A stretch of DNA of 64,000 nt from Rhipicephalus microplus (GCF_043290135.1 NC_134701.1:3440001-3504000); one strand, 5' to 3'. Shown: positions 35,608-49,339, counted from the first letter of the stretch. Notes: a model not told the origin generated them from the letters alone. Program-made: numbers and translations.

Positions 35608-35749
35608 ACCTAACCTAACCTAACCTAACCTAACCCAACCTAACCTAACCTAACCTAACCCAACTCAACCCAACCTAACCTAATCTAACCTAACCTAACC
35701 TAACCTAACCTAACCAAACCTAACCTAACCTAACCTAACCTAACCTAAC
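35608..35749 (-). repeat. TTAGG tract, 142 bp
   Basis: As 33946-34098, less two 5-bp units. Confidence 0.92.
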
Positions 35750-36425
35750 GACGGTTGCAAGCGCTTTCACATTAAATATCGCAGTTCCCCACTTTTAATG
35801 GTGAAAAACACTGCATCTCAGTAATTGACATTGTTTAATGCGGTTTTACGACGGTTCATATCTTAACCTAACCTAACATTCGCACTTGTATCTAAAAACC
35901 CTCTATTACACTGTTTTGTTCACAATTACGATACTTGCATAACCTCAGTTTTTCACCAACTTATTACAGTACAGAACGCTGTATCTCGCTAAATGACATC
36001 GTTCTTTAAGGTTTCACGATACTTGCATGCGCTTTACCGAGAATGTCACAACATAGCAGTTTCGCAATTGTAACGGTACAACACGCAGTATTTGGCTTGT
36101 TCATGCCGTTTTGTGTGCTTTTACAACATTTTACCTATCGCAGTTTCGTACTCGCAATAAAACAACACTATCTCGTTAGATGACGTCGTTTTTGGTGGTT
36201 TCACGACGCTACCTAGCTTAAACTAACATAACTCAACCTAACCGAACCTTCGCACTTCTATCGTTAGAAAACGTTTTATTCGCTACTTTACAATTTTTTC
36301 TACAAGATTACGACGGTTTCATGCGCTTTCACTTTAGATATCGCAGTTCCCGACTTGTAATGGTGAAAAACACAGCATCTCACTAAGTGACATTGTTTAA
36401 TGCGGTTTTAGCGCGGTTCATATCT
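35750..36425 (+). repeat. Satellite block B'-CAB
   Basis: 676 bp, near copy of 34099-34773, with private CAATTTTTTCTAC in B. Confidence 0.85.
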
Positions 36426-36599
36426 TAACCTAACCTAACCTTACCTAACCCAACCTAACCTAACCTAACCTAACCAAACCTTACCTAACATACCCTAACC
36501 TAACCTAACCTAACCTAACCTAACCTAACCTAACCAAACCTAACCTAACCTAACCTAACGTAACCTAACCTAACCTAACCAAACCTAACCTAACCTAAC
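36426..36599 (-). repeat. TTAGG tract, 174 bp
   Basis: 164-bp class layout plus two CCTAA units. Confidence 0.93.
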
Positions 36600-37277
36600 G
36601 ACGTTTGCAAGCGCTTTCACATTAGATATCGCAGTTACCGACTTGTAATGGTGAAAAACACTGCATCTCACTAAGTGACATTGTTTAATGCGGTTTTACG
36701 ACGGTTCATATCTTAACCTAACCTAACATTCGCACTTGTATTAAAAAACGCTCTATTACACTGTTTCGTTCACAATTAGGATATTTGCATAACCTCACAG
36801 TTTTTCACCAACTTATTGCAGTACAGAACGCTGTATCTCGCTAAATGACATCGTGCTTTAAGGTTTCACGATGCTTGCATGCGCTTTAACGAGAATATCA
36901 CAACATAGCAGTTTCGCACTTGTAACGGTACAACACGCAGTATTTGGCTTGTTCTTGCCGTTTTGTGTGCTTTCACAACATTTCACCTATCGCAGTTTCG
37001 TACTCGCAATAAAACAACACTATCTCGTTAGATGACGTTGTTTTTGGTAGTTGCACGACGCTACCTAGCTTAAACTAACATAACTCAACCTAACATAACC
37101 TTCGCACTTCTATCGTTAGAAAACGTTTTACTCGCTACTTTACATTGCTTTCTACAACATTATGACGGTTTCAAGCGCTTTCACATTAGATATCACAGTT
37201 CCCAACTTGTAAAGGTGAAAAACACTGCATCTCACTAAGTGACATTGTTTAATGCGGTTTTACGACGGTTCATACCT
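36600..37277 (+). repeat. Satellite block B'-CAB
   Basis: 678 bp, homologue of 2425-3102 but with CAATAAAACAACAC. Private GTTACCGAC and GTTCTTGCCG. Confidence 0.85.
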
Positions 37278-37958
37278 TAACCTAACGTAACCTAACCTAA
37301 CCTAACCTAACCTTACCTAACCTAACATAACCTAACCTAACCCAACCCAACCCAACCTAACCTAACCTAACCTAACCTAACCTAACATAACCCAACCTAA
37401 CCTAACCTAACCTAACCCAACCTAACCCAACCCAACCCAACCTAACCTAACCTAAGCTAACCTAACCTAAGCTAACCAAACCTAACCTAACCTAACTTAA
37501 ACTAACCTAACGTAACCTAACCTAACCTAACCTATTCTAACGTAACCTAACCTTACCTGACCTAACCTAACCTAACGTAACCCAACCTAACCTAACATAA
37601 CCTAACGTAACCTAACGTAACCTAACCTAACTTAACCTAACGTATCCTAACCTAACCTAACCCAACCTAACCCAACCAAACCCAACCCAACAACACCCAA
37701 CCCAACCTAACCTAACCTCCTTACCTAACCTAACCAAATTATCCTTACCTAACCTAACCTAACCTAACGTAACCTAACCTAACCTGACCTAACGTAACCT
37801 AACCTAACCTAACCTAACGTAACCTAACCTAACCTAACCTAACCTAACCCAACCTAACCTAACCTAACCTAACCTAACCCAACTCAACCCAACCTAACCT
37901 AATCTAACCTAACCTAACCTAACCTAACCTAACCAAACCTAACCTAACCTAACCTAAC
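37278..37958 (-). repeat. Long degenerate TTAGG tract, 681 bp
   Basis: TTGGG core about 37671-37704 interrupted by CCAAACCC, AAATTATCC at 37736-37744, private CCTCCTTACC just before it. Confidence 0.92.
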
Positions 37959-38626
37959 GACGGTTGCAAGCACTTTCACATTAAGTATCGCAGTTCCCCA
38001 CTTTTAATGGTGAAAAACACTGCATCTCAGTAATTGACATTGTTTAATGCGGTTTTACGACGGTTCATATCTTAACCTAACCTAACATTCGCACTTGTAT
38101 CTAAAAACCCTCTATTACACTGTTTTGTTCACAATTACGATACTTGCATAACCTCAGTTTTTCACCAACTTATTGCAGTACAGAACGCTGTATCTCGCTA
38201 AATGACATTGTTCTTTAAGGTTTCACGATGCTTGCATGCGCTTTAACGAGAATATCACAATATAGCAGTTTCGCAATTGTAACGGTACAACACGCAGTAT
38301 TTGGCTTGTTCATGCCGTTTTGTGTGCTTTCACATTTCACCTATCGCAGTTTAATACTAGCTATAAAACAACACTATCTCGTTAGATGACGTCTTTTTTT
38401 GTAGTTTCACGACGCTACCTAGCTTAAACTAACCTAACCTAACCTAACCTTCGCACTTCTATCGTTAGAAAACGTTTTATTCGCTACTTTACAATGTTTT
38501 CTACAAGATTACGACGGTTTCATGCGCTTTCACATTAGATATCGCAGTTCCCGACTTGTAATGGTGAAAAACACAGCATCTCACTAAGTGACATTGTTTA
38601 ATGCGGTTTTAGCGCGGTTCATATCT
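37959..38626 (+). repeat. Satellite block B'-CAB, right-type
   Basis: 668 bp, homologue of 31644-32310 but with ATTCGCACTTG. Confidence 0.85.
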
Positions 38627-38790
38627 TAACCTAACCTAACCTTACCTAACCCAACCTAACCTAACCTAACCTAACCAAAGCTTACCTAACACACCCTAAC
38701 CTAACCTAACCTAACCTAACCTAACCAAACCTAACCTAACCTAACCTAACGTAACCTAACCTAACCTAACCAAACCTAACCTAACCTAAC
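38627..38790 (-). repeat. TTAGG tract, 164 bp class
   Basis: Private CACACCC, and the only tract whose exit reads AACAACG instead of AACGACG. Confidence 0.93.
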
Positions 38791-38906
38791 AACGTTTGCA
38801 AGCGCTTTCACATTAGATATCGCAGTTCCCGACTTGTTATGGTGAAAAACACTGCATCTCACTAAGTGACATTGTTTAATGCGGTTTTACGACGGTTCAT
38901 ACCTTC
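38791..38906 (+). repeat. Solo B' (n=0 cassette)
   Basis: 116 bp with CTTGTTATGG, homologue of 32475-32590. Confidence 0.88.
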
Positions 38907-39578
38907 ACCTAACGTAACCTAACCTAACCTAACCTTACCTAACCTAACCTAACCTAACCTAACCCAACCCAACCTAACCTAACCTAACCTAACCTAAACT
39001 AACCTAACCCAACCTAACCTAACCTAACCTAACCTAACCCAACCTAACCCAACCCAACCCAACCTAACCTAACCTAAGCTAACCTAACCTAAGCTAACCA
39101 AACCTAACCTAACCTAACTTAAACTAACCTAACGTAACCTAACCTAACCTAACCTATTCTAACGTAACCTAACCTTACCTGACCTAACCTAACCTAACGT
39201 AACCTAACCTAACCTAACATAACCTAACGTAACCTAACCTAACCTAACCTAACGTAACCTAACCTAACCTAACCCAACCTAACCCAACCCAACCCAACCC
39301 AACAACACCCAACCCAACCTAACCTAACCTAACCAAATTATCCTTACCTAACCTAACCTAACCTAACGTAACCTAACCTAACCTAACGTAACCTAACCTA
39401 ACCTAACCTAACGTAACCTAACCTAACCTAACCTAACCTAACCCAACCTAACCTAACCTAACCTAACCTAACCCAACTCAACCCAACCTAACCTAACCTA
39501 ACATAACCTAACCTAACCTACCCTAACCAAACCTAACCTAACGTAACCTAACCTAACCTAACCTAACCTAACCTAACG
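38907..39578 (-). repeat. Long degenerate TTAGG tract, 672 bp
   Basis: TTGGG core about 39284-39316, AAATTATCC 39335-39343; type I exit. Confidence 0.92.
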
Positions 39579-40819
39579 ACGTTTGCAAGCGCTTTCACAT
39601 TAGATATCGTAGTTCCCGACTTGTAATGTTGAAAAACACTACATCTCACTAAGTGACATTGTTTAATGCGGTTTTACGACGGTTGATATGTCAACCTAAC
39701 CTAACATTCGCACTTGTATCTAAAGACGCTCAATTACACTGTTTCGTTCACAATTACGATATTTGCTTGACCTCACAGTTTCTCACCAACTTATTACAGT
39801 ACAGAACGCTGTATCTCGCTAAATGACATCGTTCTTTAAGGTTTCACGATACTTGCATGCGCTTTACCGAGAATGTCACAACATAGCAGTTTCGCAATTG
39901 TAACGGTACAACACGCAGTATTTGGCTTGTTCATGCCGTTTTGTGTGCTTTTACAACATTTAACCTATCGCAGTTTCGTACTCGCAATAAAACAACACTA
40001 TCTCGTTAGATGACGTCGTTTTTGGTGGTTTCACGACGCTACCTAGCTTAAACTAACATAACTCAACCTAACCGAACCTTCGCACTTCTATCGTTAGAAA
40101 ACGTTTTACTCGCAACTTTACAATGTTTTCTACAAGATTACGACGGTTTCATGCGCTTTCACATTAGATATCGTAGTTCCCGACTTGTAATGTTGAAAAA
40201 CACTACATCTCACTAAGTGACATTGTTTAATGCGGTTTTACGACGGTTGATATGTCAACCTAACCTAACATTCGCACTTGTATCTAAAGACGCTCAATTA
40301 CACTGTTTCGTTCACAATTACGATATTTGCTTGACCTCACAGTTTCTCACCAACTTATTACAGTACAGAACGCTGTATCTCGCTAAATGACATCGTTCTT
40401 TAAGGTTTCACGATACTTGCATGCGCTTTACCGAGAATGTCACAACATAGCAGTTTCGCACTTGTAACGGTACAACACGCAGTATTTGGCTTGTTCATGC
40501 CGTTTTGTGTGCTTTCACAACATTTTACCTATCGCAGTTTCGTACTCGCAATAAAACAACACTATCTCGTTAGATGACGTCGTTTTTGGTGGTTTCACGA
40601 CGCTACCTAGCTTAAACTAACATAACTCAACCTAACATGACCTTTGCACTTCTATCGTTAGAAAACGTTTTACTCGCTACTTTACATTGCTTTCAACAAC
40701 ATTACGATGGTTTCAAGCGCTTTCACATTAGATATCGCAGTTCCCAACTTGTAAAGGTGAAAAACACTGCATCTCACTAAGTGACATTGTTTAATGCGGT
40801 TTTAGCGCGGTTCATATCT
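39579..40819 (+). repeat. Satellite block B'-(CAB)2, hybrid
   Basis: 1241 bp. The first trimer is right-type; the second carries the left-type CTTTGCACTTC and GATGGTTTCAAGCGC. The changeover lies near 40.1 kb. Confidence 0.83.
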
Positions 40820-40933
40820 TAACCTAACCTAACCTAACCTAACCCAACCTAACCTAACATAACCTAACCTAACCTAACCAAACCTAACCTAACGTAACCT
40901 AACCTAACCTAACCTAACCTAACCTAACCTAAC
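40820..40933 (-). repeat. TTAGG tract, 114 bp
   Basis: The only 114-bp class tract of the left type within 31-59 kb; entry is CATATCTTAACC rather than CATATCATAACC. Confidence 0.92.
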
Positions 40934-42155
40934 GACGTTTGCAAGCGCTTTCACATTAGATATCGCAGTTCCCGACTTGTAATGGTGAAAAACACTGCAT
41001 CTCACTAAGTGACATTGTTTAATGCGGTTTTACGACGGTTCATATCTTCACCTAACCTAACATTGGTACTTGTATTGAAAAACGCTCTATTACACTGTTT
41101 CGTTCACAATTACGATATTTGCTTAACCTCACAGTTTTTCACCAACTTATTGCAGTACAGAACGCTGTATCTCGCTAAATGACATCGTTCTTTAAGGTTT
41201 CACGATGCTTGCATGCGCTTTAACGAGGATATCGCATTATAGCAGTTTCGCACTTGTAACGGTACAACACGCAGTATCTGGCTTGTTCAAGCCATTTTGT
41301 GTACTTTCACAACATTTCACCTATTGCAGTTTCGTACATGCAATAAAACAACACTATCTCGTTAGATGACGTCCTTTTTGGTGGTCTCACGACGCTACAT
41401 AGCTTAAACTAACATAACTCAAGCTAACCTTCGCACTTTTATCTTTAGAAAACGTTTTACTCGCAATTTTACATTGTTTTCTACAAGATTACGACGGTTT
41501 CATGCGCTTTCACATTAGATATCCTAGTTCCCGACTTGTAATGTTGAAAAACACTACATCTCACTAAGTGACATTGTTTAATGCGGTTTTACGACGGTTG
41601 ATATCTCAACCTAACCTAACATTCGCACTTGTATCTAAATACGCTCAATTACACTGTTTCGTTCACAATTACGATATTTGCTTGACCTCACAGTTTCTCA
41701 CCAACTTATTACAGTACAGAACGCTGTATCTCGCTAAATGACATCGTTCTTTAAGGTTTCACGATACTTGCATGCGCTTTAACGAAAATATCACAATAAA
41801 GCAGTTTCGCACTTGTAACGGCACAAGACGCAGTATCTGGCTAGTTCATGCCATTTTGTGTGCTTTCCCAATATTTCACCTATCGCAGTTTCGTACTCGC
41901 AGTAAAACAACACTATCTCGTTAGATGACATCGTTTTTGGTGGTTTCACGACGCTACCTAGCTCAAACTAACCGAACCTTCGCACTTCTATCGTTAGAAA
42001 ACGTTTTATTCGCTACTTTACAATGTTTTCTACAAGATTACGACGGTTTCATGCGCTTTCACATTAGATATCGCAGTTCCCGACTTGTAATGGTGAAAAA
42101 CACAGCATCTCACTAGGTGACATTGTTTAATGCGGTTTTAGCGCGGTTCATATCT
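40934..42155 (+). repeat. Satellite block B'-(CAB)2, left-type inside the right region
   Basis: 1222 bp, homologue of 15973-17194, with private GAGGATATCGC (about 41225) and CACTAGGTGAC near the end. Confidence 0.85.
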
Positions 42156-42319
42156 TAACCTAACCTAACCTTACCTAACCCAACCTAACCTAACCTAACC
42201 TAACCAAACCTTACCTAACATACCCTAACCTAACCTAACCTAACCTAACCTAACCAAACCTAACCTAACCTAACCTAACGTAACCTAACCTAACCTAACC
42301 AAACCTAACCTAACCTAAC
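42156..42319 (-). repeat. TTAGG tract, 164 bp class
   Basis: Same variant order as 6530-6693, 36 kb away. Confidence 0.93.
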
Positions 42320-42997
42320 GACGTTTGCAAGCGCTTTCACATTAGATATCGCAGTTCCCGACTTGTAATGGTGAAAAACACTGCATCTCACTAAGTGACA
42401 TTGTTTAATGCGGTTTTACGACGGTTCATATCTTAACCTAACCTAACATTCGCACTTGTATTAAAAAACGCTCTATTACACTGTTTCGTTCACAATTAGG
42501 ATATTTGCATAACCTCACAGTTTTTCACCAACTTATTGCAGTACAGAACGCTGTATCTCGCTAAATGACATCGTGCTTTAAGGTTTCACGATGCTTGCAT
42601 GCGCTTTAACGAGAATATCACAACATAGCAGTTTCGCACTTGTAACGGTACAACACGCAGTATTTGGCTTGTTCATGCCGTTTTGTGTGCTTTCACAACA
42701 TTTCACCTATCGCAGTTTCGTACTCGCAATAAAACAACACTATCTCGTTAGATGACGTTGTTTTTGGTAGTTGCACGACGCTACCTAGCTTAAACTAACA
42801 TAACTCAACCTAACATAACCTTCGCACTTCTATCGTTAGAAAACGTTTTACTCGCTACTTTACATTGCTTTCTACAACATTACGACGGTTTCAAGCGCTT
42901 TCACATTAGATATCACAGTTCCCAACTTGTAAAGGTGAAAAACACTGCATCTCACTAAGTGACATTGTTTAATGCGGTTTTACGACGGTTCATACCT
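42320..42997 (+). repeat. Satellite block B'-CAB
   Basis: 678 bp, homologue of 36600-37277, with ATTACGACGG in B instead of ATTATGACGG. Confidence 0.85.
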
Positions 42998-43680
42998 TAA
43001 CCTAACGTAACCTAACCTAACCTAACCTAACCTTACCTAACCTAACCTAACCTAACCTAACCTAACCCAACCCAACCCAACCTAACCTAACCTAACCTAA
43101 CCTAAACTAACATAACCCAACCTAACCTAACCTAACCTAACCTAACCCAACCTAACCCAACCCAACCCAACCTAACCTAACCTAAGCTAACCTAACCTAA
43201 GCTAACCAAACCTAACCTAACCTAACTTAAACTAACCTAACGTAACCTAACCTAACCTACCCTATTCTAACGTAACCTAACCTTACCTGACCTAACCTAA
43301 CCTAACGTAACCCAACCTAACCTAACATAACCTAACGTAACCTAACGTAACCTAACCTAACTTAACCTAACGTATCCTAACCTAACCTAACCCAACCTAA
43401 CCCAACCCAACCCAACCAAACAACACCCAACCCAACCTAACCTAACCTAACCTAACCTTACCTAACCTAACCAAATTATCCTTACCTAACCTAACCTAAC
43501 CTAACGTAACCTAACCTAACATAACCTAACGTAACCTAACCTAACCTAACGTAACCTAACCTAACCTAACCTAACCTAACCCAACCTAACCTAACCTAAC
43601 CTAACCTAACCCAACTCAACCCAACCTAACCTAATCTAACCTAACCTAACCTAACCTAACCAAACCTAACCTAACCTAAC
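42998..43680 (-). repeat. Long degenerate TTAGG tract, 683 bp
   Basis: TTGGG core about 43401-43434 with an AACCAAACAACACCC variant, AAATTATCC 43473-43481. Confidence 0.92.
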
Positions 43681-44348
43681 GACGGTTGCAAGCACTTTCA
43701 CATTAAGTATCGCAGTTCCCCACTTTTAATGGTGAAAAACACTGCATCTCAGTAATTGACATTGTTTAATGCGGTTTTACGACGGTTCATATCTTAACCT
43801 AACCTAACATTCGCACTTGTATCTAAAAACCCTCTATTACACTGTTTTGTTCACAATTACGATACTTGCATAACCTCAGTTTTTCACCAACTTATTGCAG
43901 TACAGAACGCTGTATCTCGCTAAATGACATTGTTCTTTAAGGTTTCACGATGCTTGCATGCGCTTTAACGAGAATATCACAATATAGCAGTTTCGCAATT
44001 GTAACGGTACAACACGCAGTATTTGGCTTGTTCACGCCGTTTTGTGTGCTTTCACATTTCACCTATCGCAGTTTAATACTAGCTATAAAACAACACTATC
44101 TCGTTAGATGACGTCTTTTTTTGTAGTTTCACGACGCTACCTAGCTTAAACTAACCTAACCTAACCTAACCTTCGCACTTCTATCGTTAGAAAACGTTTT
44201 ATTCGCTACTTTACAATGTTTTCTACAAGATTACGACGGTTTCATGCGCTTTCACATTAGATATCGCAGTTCCCGACTTGTAATGGTGAAAAACACAGCA
44301 TCTCACTAAGTGACATTGTTTAATGCGGTTTTAGCGCGGTTCATATCT
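43681..44348 (+). repeat. Satellite block B'-CAB, right-type
   Basis: 668 bp, homologue of 37959-38626; private TTCACGCCG. Confidence 0.85.
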
Positions 44349-44512
44349 TAACCTAACCTAACCTTACCTAACCCAACCTAACCTAACCTAACCTAACCAA
44401 AGCTTACCTAACATACCCTAACCTAACCTAACCTAACCTAACCTAACCAAACCTAACCTAACCTAACCTAACGTAACCTAACCTAACCTAACCAAACCTA
44501 ACCTAACCTAAC
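44349..44512 (-). repeat. TTAGG tract, 164 bp class
   Basis: CCAAAGCTTACC variant present. Confidence 0.93.
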
Positions 44513-44628
44513 GACGTTTGCAAGCGCTTTCACATTAGATATCGCAGTTCCCGACTTGTTATGGTGAAAAACACTGCATCTCACTAAGTGACATTGTTTA
44601 ATGCAGTTTTACGACGGTTCATACCTTC
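44513..44628 (+). repeat. Solo B' (n=0 cassette)
   Basis: 116 bp with private AATGCAGTTTTACG. Confidence 0.88.
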
Positions 44629-45309
44629 ACCTAACGTAACCTAACCTAACCTAACCTTACCTAACCTAACCTAACCTAACCTAACCCAACCCAACCTAAC
44701 CTAACCTAACCTAACCTAAACTAACCTAACCCAACCTAACCTAACCTAACCTAACCTAACCCAACCTAACCCAACCCAACCCAACCTAACCTAACCTAAG
44801 CTAACCTAACCTAAGCTAACCAAACCTAACCTAACCTAACTTAAACTAACCTAACGTAACCTAACCTAACCTAACCTATTCTAACGTAACCTAACCTTAC
44901 CTGACCTAACCTAACCTAACGTAACCTAACCTAACCTAACATAACCTAACGTAACCTAACCTAACCTAACCTAACCTAACGTAACCTAACCTAACCTAAC
45001 CTAACCCAACCTAACCCAACCCAACCCAACCCAACAACACCCAACCCAACCTAACCTAACCTAACCAAATTATCCTTACCTAACCTAACCTAACCTAACG
45101 TAACCTAACCTAACCTAACGTAACCTAACCTAACCTAACGTAACCTAACCTAACCTAACCTAACCTAACCTAACCCAACCTAACCTAACCTAACCTAACC
45201 TAACCCAACTCAACCCAACCTAACCTAACCTAACATAACCTAACCTAACCTACCCTAACCAAACCTAACCTAACGTAACCTAACCTAACCTAACCTAACC
45301 TAACCTAAC
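44629..45309 (-). repeat. Long degenerate TTAGG tract, 681 bp
   Basis: TTGGG core about 45014-45048, AAATTATCC 45067-45075; type I exit. Confidence 0.92.
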
Positions 45310-45983
45310 GACGTTTGCAAGCGCTTTCACATTAGATATCGTAGTTCCCGACTTGTAATGTTGAAAAACACTACATCTCACTAAGTGACATTGTTTAATG
45401 CGGTTTTACGACGGTTGATATGTCAACCTAACCTAACATTCGCACTTGTATCTAAAGACGCTCAATTACACTGTTTCGTTCACAATTACGATATTTGCTT
45501 GACCTCAGTTTCTCACCAACTTATTACAGTACAGAACGCTGTATCTCGCTAAATGACATCGTTCTTTAAGGTTTCACGATACTTGCATGCGCTTTACCGA
45601 GAATGTCACAACATAGCAGTTTCGCAATTGTAACGGTACAACACGCAGTATTTGGCTTGTTCATGCCATTTTGTGTGCTTTCACAACATTTTACCTATCG
45701 CAGTTTCGTACTCGCAATAAAACAACACTATCTCGTTAGATGACGTCGTTTTTGGTGGTTTCACGACGCTACCTAGCTTAAACTAACATAACTCAACCTA
45801 ACCGAACCTTCGCACTTCTATCGTTAGAAAACGTTTTATTCGCTACTTTACAATGTTTTCTACAAGATTACGACGGTTTCATGCGCTTTCACATTAGATA
45901 TCGCAGTTCCCGACTTGTAATGGTGAAAAACACAGCATCTCACTAAGTGACATTGTTTAATGCGGTTTTAGCGCGGTTCATCA
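45310..45983 (+). repeat. Satellite block B'-CAB
   Basis: 674 bp, homologue of 33271-33945, but its C has the shortened CCTCAGTTTCTC. Confidence 0.85.
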
Positions 45984-46134
45984 CCTAACCTAACCTAACC
46001 TAACCTAACCCAACCTAACCTAACCTAACCTAACCCAACTCAACCCAACCTAACCTAATCTAACCTAACCTAACCTAACCTAACCTAACCTAACCAAACC
46101 TAACCTAACCTAACCTAACCTAACCTAACCTAAC
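45984..46134 (-). repeat. TTAGG tract, 151 bp
   Basis: TCATCACC entry, same class as 33946. Confidence 0.92.
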
Positions 46135-46810
46135 GACGGTTGCAAGCGCTTTCACATTAAATATCGCAGTTCCCCACTTTTAATGGTGAAAAACACTGCA
46201 TCTCAGTAATTGACATTGTTTAATGCGGTTTTACGACGGTTCATATCTTAACCTAACCTAACATTCGCATTTGTATCTAAAAACCCTCTATTACACTGTT
46301 TTGTTCACAATTACGATACTTGCATAACCTCAGTTTTTCACCAACTTATTACAGTACAGAACGCTGTATCTCGCTAAATGACATCGTTCTTTAAGGTTTC
46401 ACGATACTTGCATGCGCTTTACCGAGAATGTCACAACATAGCAGTTTCGCAATTGTAACGGTACAACACGCAGTATTTGGCTTGTTCATGCCGTTTTGTG
46501 TGCTTTTACAACATTTTACCTATCGCAGTTTCGTACTCGCAATAAAACAACACTATCTCGTTAGATGACGTCGTTTTTGGTGGTTTCACGACGCTACCTA
46601 GCTTAAACTAACATAACTCAACCTAACCGAACCTTCGCACTTCTATCGTTAGAAAACGTTTTATTCGCTACTTTACAATGTTTTCTACAAGATTACGACG
46701 GTTTCATGCGCTTTCACTTTAGATATCGCAGTTCCCGACTTGTAATGGTGAAAAACACAGCATCTCACTAAGTGACATTGTTTAATGCGGTTTTAGCGCG
46801 GTTCATATCT
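46135..46810 (+). repeat. Satellite block B'-CAB
   Basis: 676 bp, type II B'; ATTCGCATTTG shared only with 52459. Confidence 0.85.
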
Positions 46811-46979
46811 TAACCTAACCTAACCTTACCTAACCCAACCTAACCTAACCTAACCTAACCAAACCTTACCTAACATACCCTAACCTAACCTAACCTAACC
46901 TAACCTAACCTAACCAAACCTAACCTAACCTAACCTAACGTAACCTAACCTAACCTAACCAAACCTAACCTAACCTAAC
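46811..46979 (-). repeat. TTAGG tract, 169 bp
   Basis: 164-bp class layout plus one CCTAA unit; three other tracts have this exact length (48493, 53135, 54814). Confidence 0.93.
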
Positions 46980-47654
46980 GACGTTTGCAAGCGCTTTCAC
47001 ATTAGATATCGCAGTTCCCGACTTGTAATGTTGAAAAACACTACATCTCACTAAGTGACATTGTTTAATGCGGTTTTACGACGGTTGATATGTCAACCTA
47101 ACCTAACATTCGCACTTGTATCTAAAGACGCTCAATTACACTGTTTCGTTCACAATTACGATATTTGCTTGACCTCACAGTTTCTCACCAACTTATTACA
47201 GTACAGAACGCTGTATCTCGCTAAATGACATCGTTCTTTAAGGTTTCACGATACTTGCATGCGCTTTACCGAGAATGTCACAACATAGCAGTTTCGCAAT
47301 TGTAACGGTACAACACGCAGTATTTGGCTTGTTCATGCCATTTTGTGTGCTTTCACAACATTTTACCTATCGCAGTTTTGTACTCGCAATAAAACAACAC
47401 TATCTCGTTAGATGACGTCGTTTTTGGTGGTTTCACGACGCTACCCAGCTTAAACTAACATAACTCAACCTAACCGAACCTTCGCACTTCTATCGTTAGA
47501 AAACGTTTTATTCGCTACTTTACAATGTTTTCTACAAGATTACGACGGTTTCATGCGCTTTCACATTAGATATCGCAGTTCCCGACTTGTAATGGTGAAA
47601 AACACAGCATCTCACTAAGTGACATTGTTTAATGCGGTTTTAGCGCGGTTCATC
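46980..47654 (+). repeat. Satellite block B'-CAB
   Basis: 675 bp, homologue of 34933-35607; CGCAGTTTTGTACTC shared with 53304. Confidence 0.85.
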
Positions 47655-47816
47655 ACCTAACCTAACCTAACCTAACCTAACCCAACCTAACCTAACCTAA
47701 CCTAACCCAACTCAACCCAACCTAACCTAATCTAACCTAACCTAACCTAACCTAACCTAACCAAACCTAACCTAACCTAACCTAACCTAACCTAACCTAA
47801 CCTAACCTAACCTAAC
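47655..47816 (-). repeat. TTAGG tract, 162 bp
   Basis: TCATCACC entry; longer right end than 45984 by about two units. Confidence 0.92.
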
Positions 47817-48492
47817 GACGGTTGCAAGCGCTTTCACATTAAATATCGCAGTTCCCCACTTTTAATGGTGAAAAACACTGCATCTCAGTAATTGACATTG
47901 TTTAATGCGGTTTTACGACGGTTCATATCTTAACCTAACCTAACATTCGCACTTGTATCTAAAAACCCTCTATTACACTGTTTTGTTCACAATTACGATA
48001 CTTGCATAACCTCAGTTTTTCACCAACTTATTACAGTACAGAACGCTGTATCTCGCTAAATGACATCGTTCTTTAAGGTTTCACGATACTTGCATGCGCT
48101 TTACCGAGAATGTCACAACATAGCAGTTTCGCAATTGTAACGGTACAACACGCAGTATTTGGCTTGTTCATGCCGTTTTGTGTGCTTTTACAACATTTTA
48201 CCTATCGCAGTTTCGTACTCGCAATAAAACAACACTATCTCGTTAGATGACGTCGTTTTTGGTGGTTTCACGACGCTAGCTAGCTTAAACTAACATACCT
48301 CAACCTAACCGAACCTTCGCACTTCTATCGTTAGAAAACGTTTTATTCGCTACTTTACAATGTTTTCTACAAGATTACGACGGTTTCATGCGCTTTCACT
48401 TTAGATATCGCAGTTCCCGACTTGTAATGGTGAAAAACACAGCATCTCACTAAGTGACATTGTTTAATGCGGTTTTAGCGCGGTTCATATCT
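47817..48492 (+). repeat. Satellite block B'-CAB
   Basis: 676 bp; A has CTAGCTAGC and CATACCTCAACC, shared only with 54139. Confidence 0.85.
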
Positions 48493-48661
48493 TAACCTAA
48501 CCTAACCTTACCTAACCCAACCTAACCTAACCTAACCTAACCAAACCTTACCTAACATACCCTAACCTAACCTAACCTAACCTAACCTAACCTAACCAAA
48601 CCTAACCTAACCTAACCTAACGTAACCTAACCTAACCTAACCAAACCTAACCTAACCTAAC
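48493..48661 (-). repeat. TTAGG tract, 169 bp
   Basis: Same layout as 46811-46979. Confidence 0.93.
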
Positions 48662-49339
48662 GACGTTTGCAAGCGCTTTCACATTAGATATCGCAGTTCC
48701 CGACTTGTAATGGTGAAAAACACTGCATCTCACTAAGTGACATTGTTTAATGCGGTTTTACGACGGTTCATATCTTAACCTAACCTAACATTCGCACTTG
48801 TATTAAAAAACGCTCTATTACACTGTTTCGTTCACAATTAGGATATTTGCATAACCTCACAGTTTTTCACCAACTTATTGCAGTACAGAACGCTGTATCT
48901 CGCTAAATGACATCGTGCTTTAAGGTTTCACGATGCTTGCATGCGCTTTAACGAGAATATCACAACATAGCAGTTTCGCACTTGTAACGGTACAACACGC
49001 AGTATTTGGCTTGTTCATGCCGTTTTGTGTGCTTTCACAACATTTCACCTATCGCAGTTTCGTACTCGCAATAAAACAACACTATCTCGTTAGATGACGT
49101 TGTTTTTGGTAGTTGCACGACGCTACCTAGCTTAAACTAACATAACTCAACCTAACATAACCTTCGCACTTCTATCGTTAGAAAACGTTTTACTCGCTAC
49201 TTTACATTGCTTTCTACAACATTATGACGGTTTCAAGCGCTTTCACATTAGATATCACAGTTCCCAACTTGTAAAGGTGAAAAACACTGCATCTCACTAA
49301 GTGACATTGTTTAATGCGGTTTTACGACGGTTCATACCT
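48662..49339 (+). repeat. Satellite block B'-CAB
   Basis: 678 bp, homologue of 36600-37277 without its private changes. Confidence 0.85.

Larger units (their letters stand above)
31644..37958. repeat. Super-unit U7, 6.32 kb
   Basis: Cassettes n=1, 0, 1, 1, 1, 1, 1; tracts of 164, 680, 153, 159, 142, 174 and 681 bp. The opening B' has the diagnostic CAAGCACTTTC and TTAAGTATCG, shared with U8 to U11 only. Confidence 0.82.
37959..43680. repeat. Super-unit U8, 5.72 kb hybrid
   Basis: Cassettes n=1, 0, 2, 2, 1; tracts of 164, 672, 114, 164 and 683 bp. The two n=2 cassettes, with left-type variants, replace the four n=1 cassettes found at this place in U7, U9 and U10. Confidence 0.82.
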
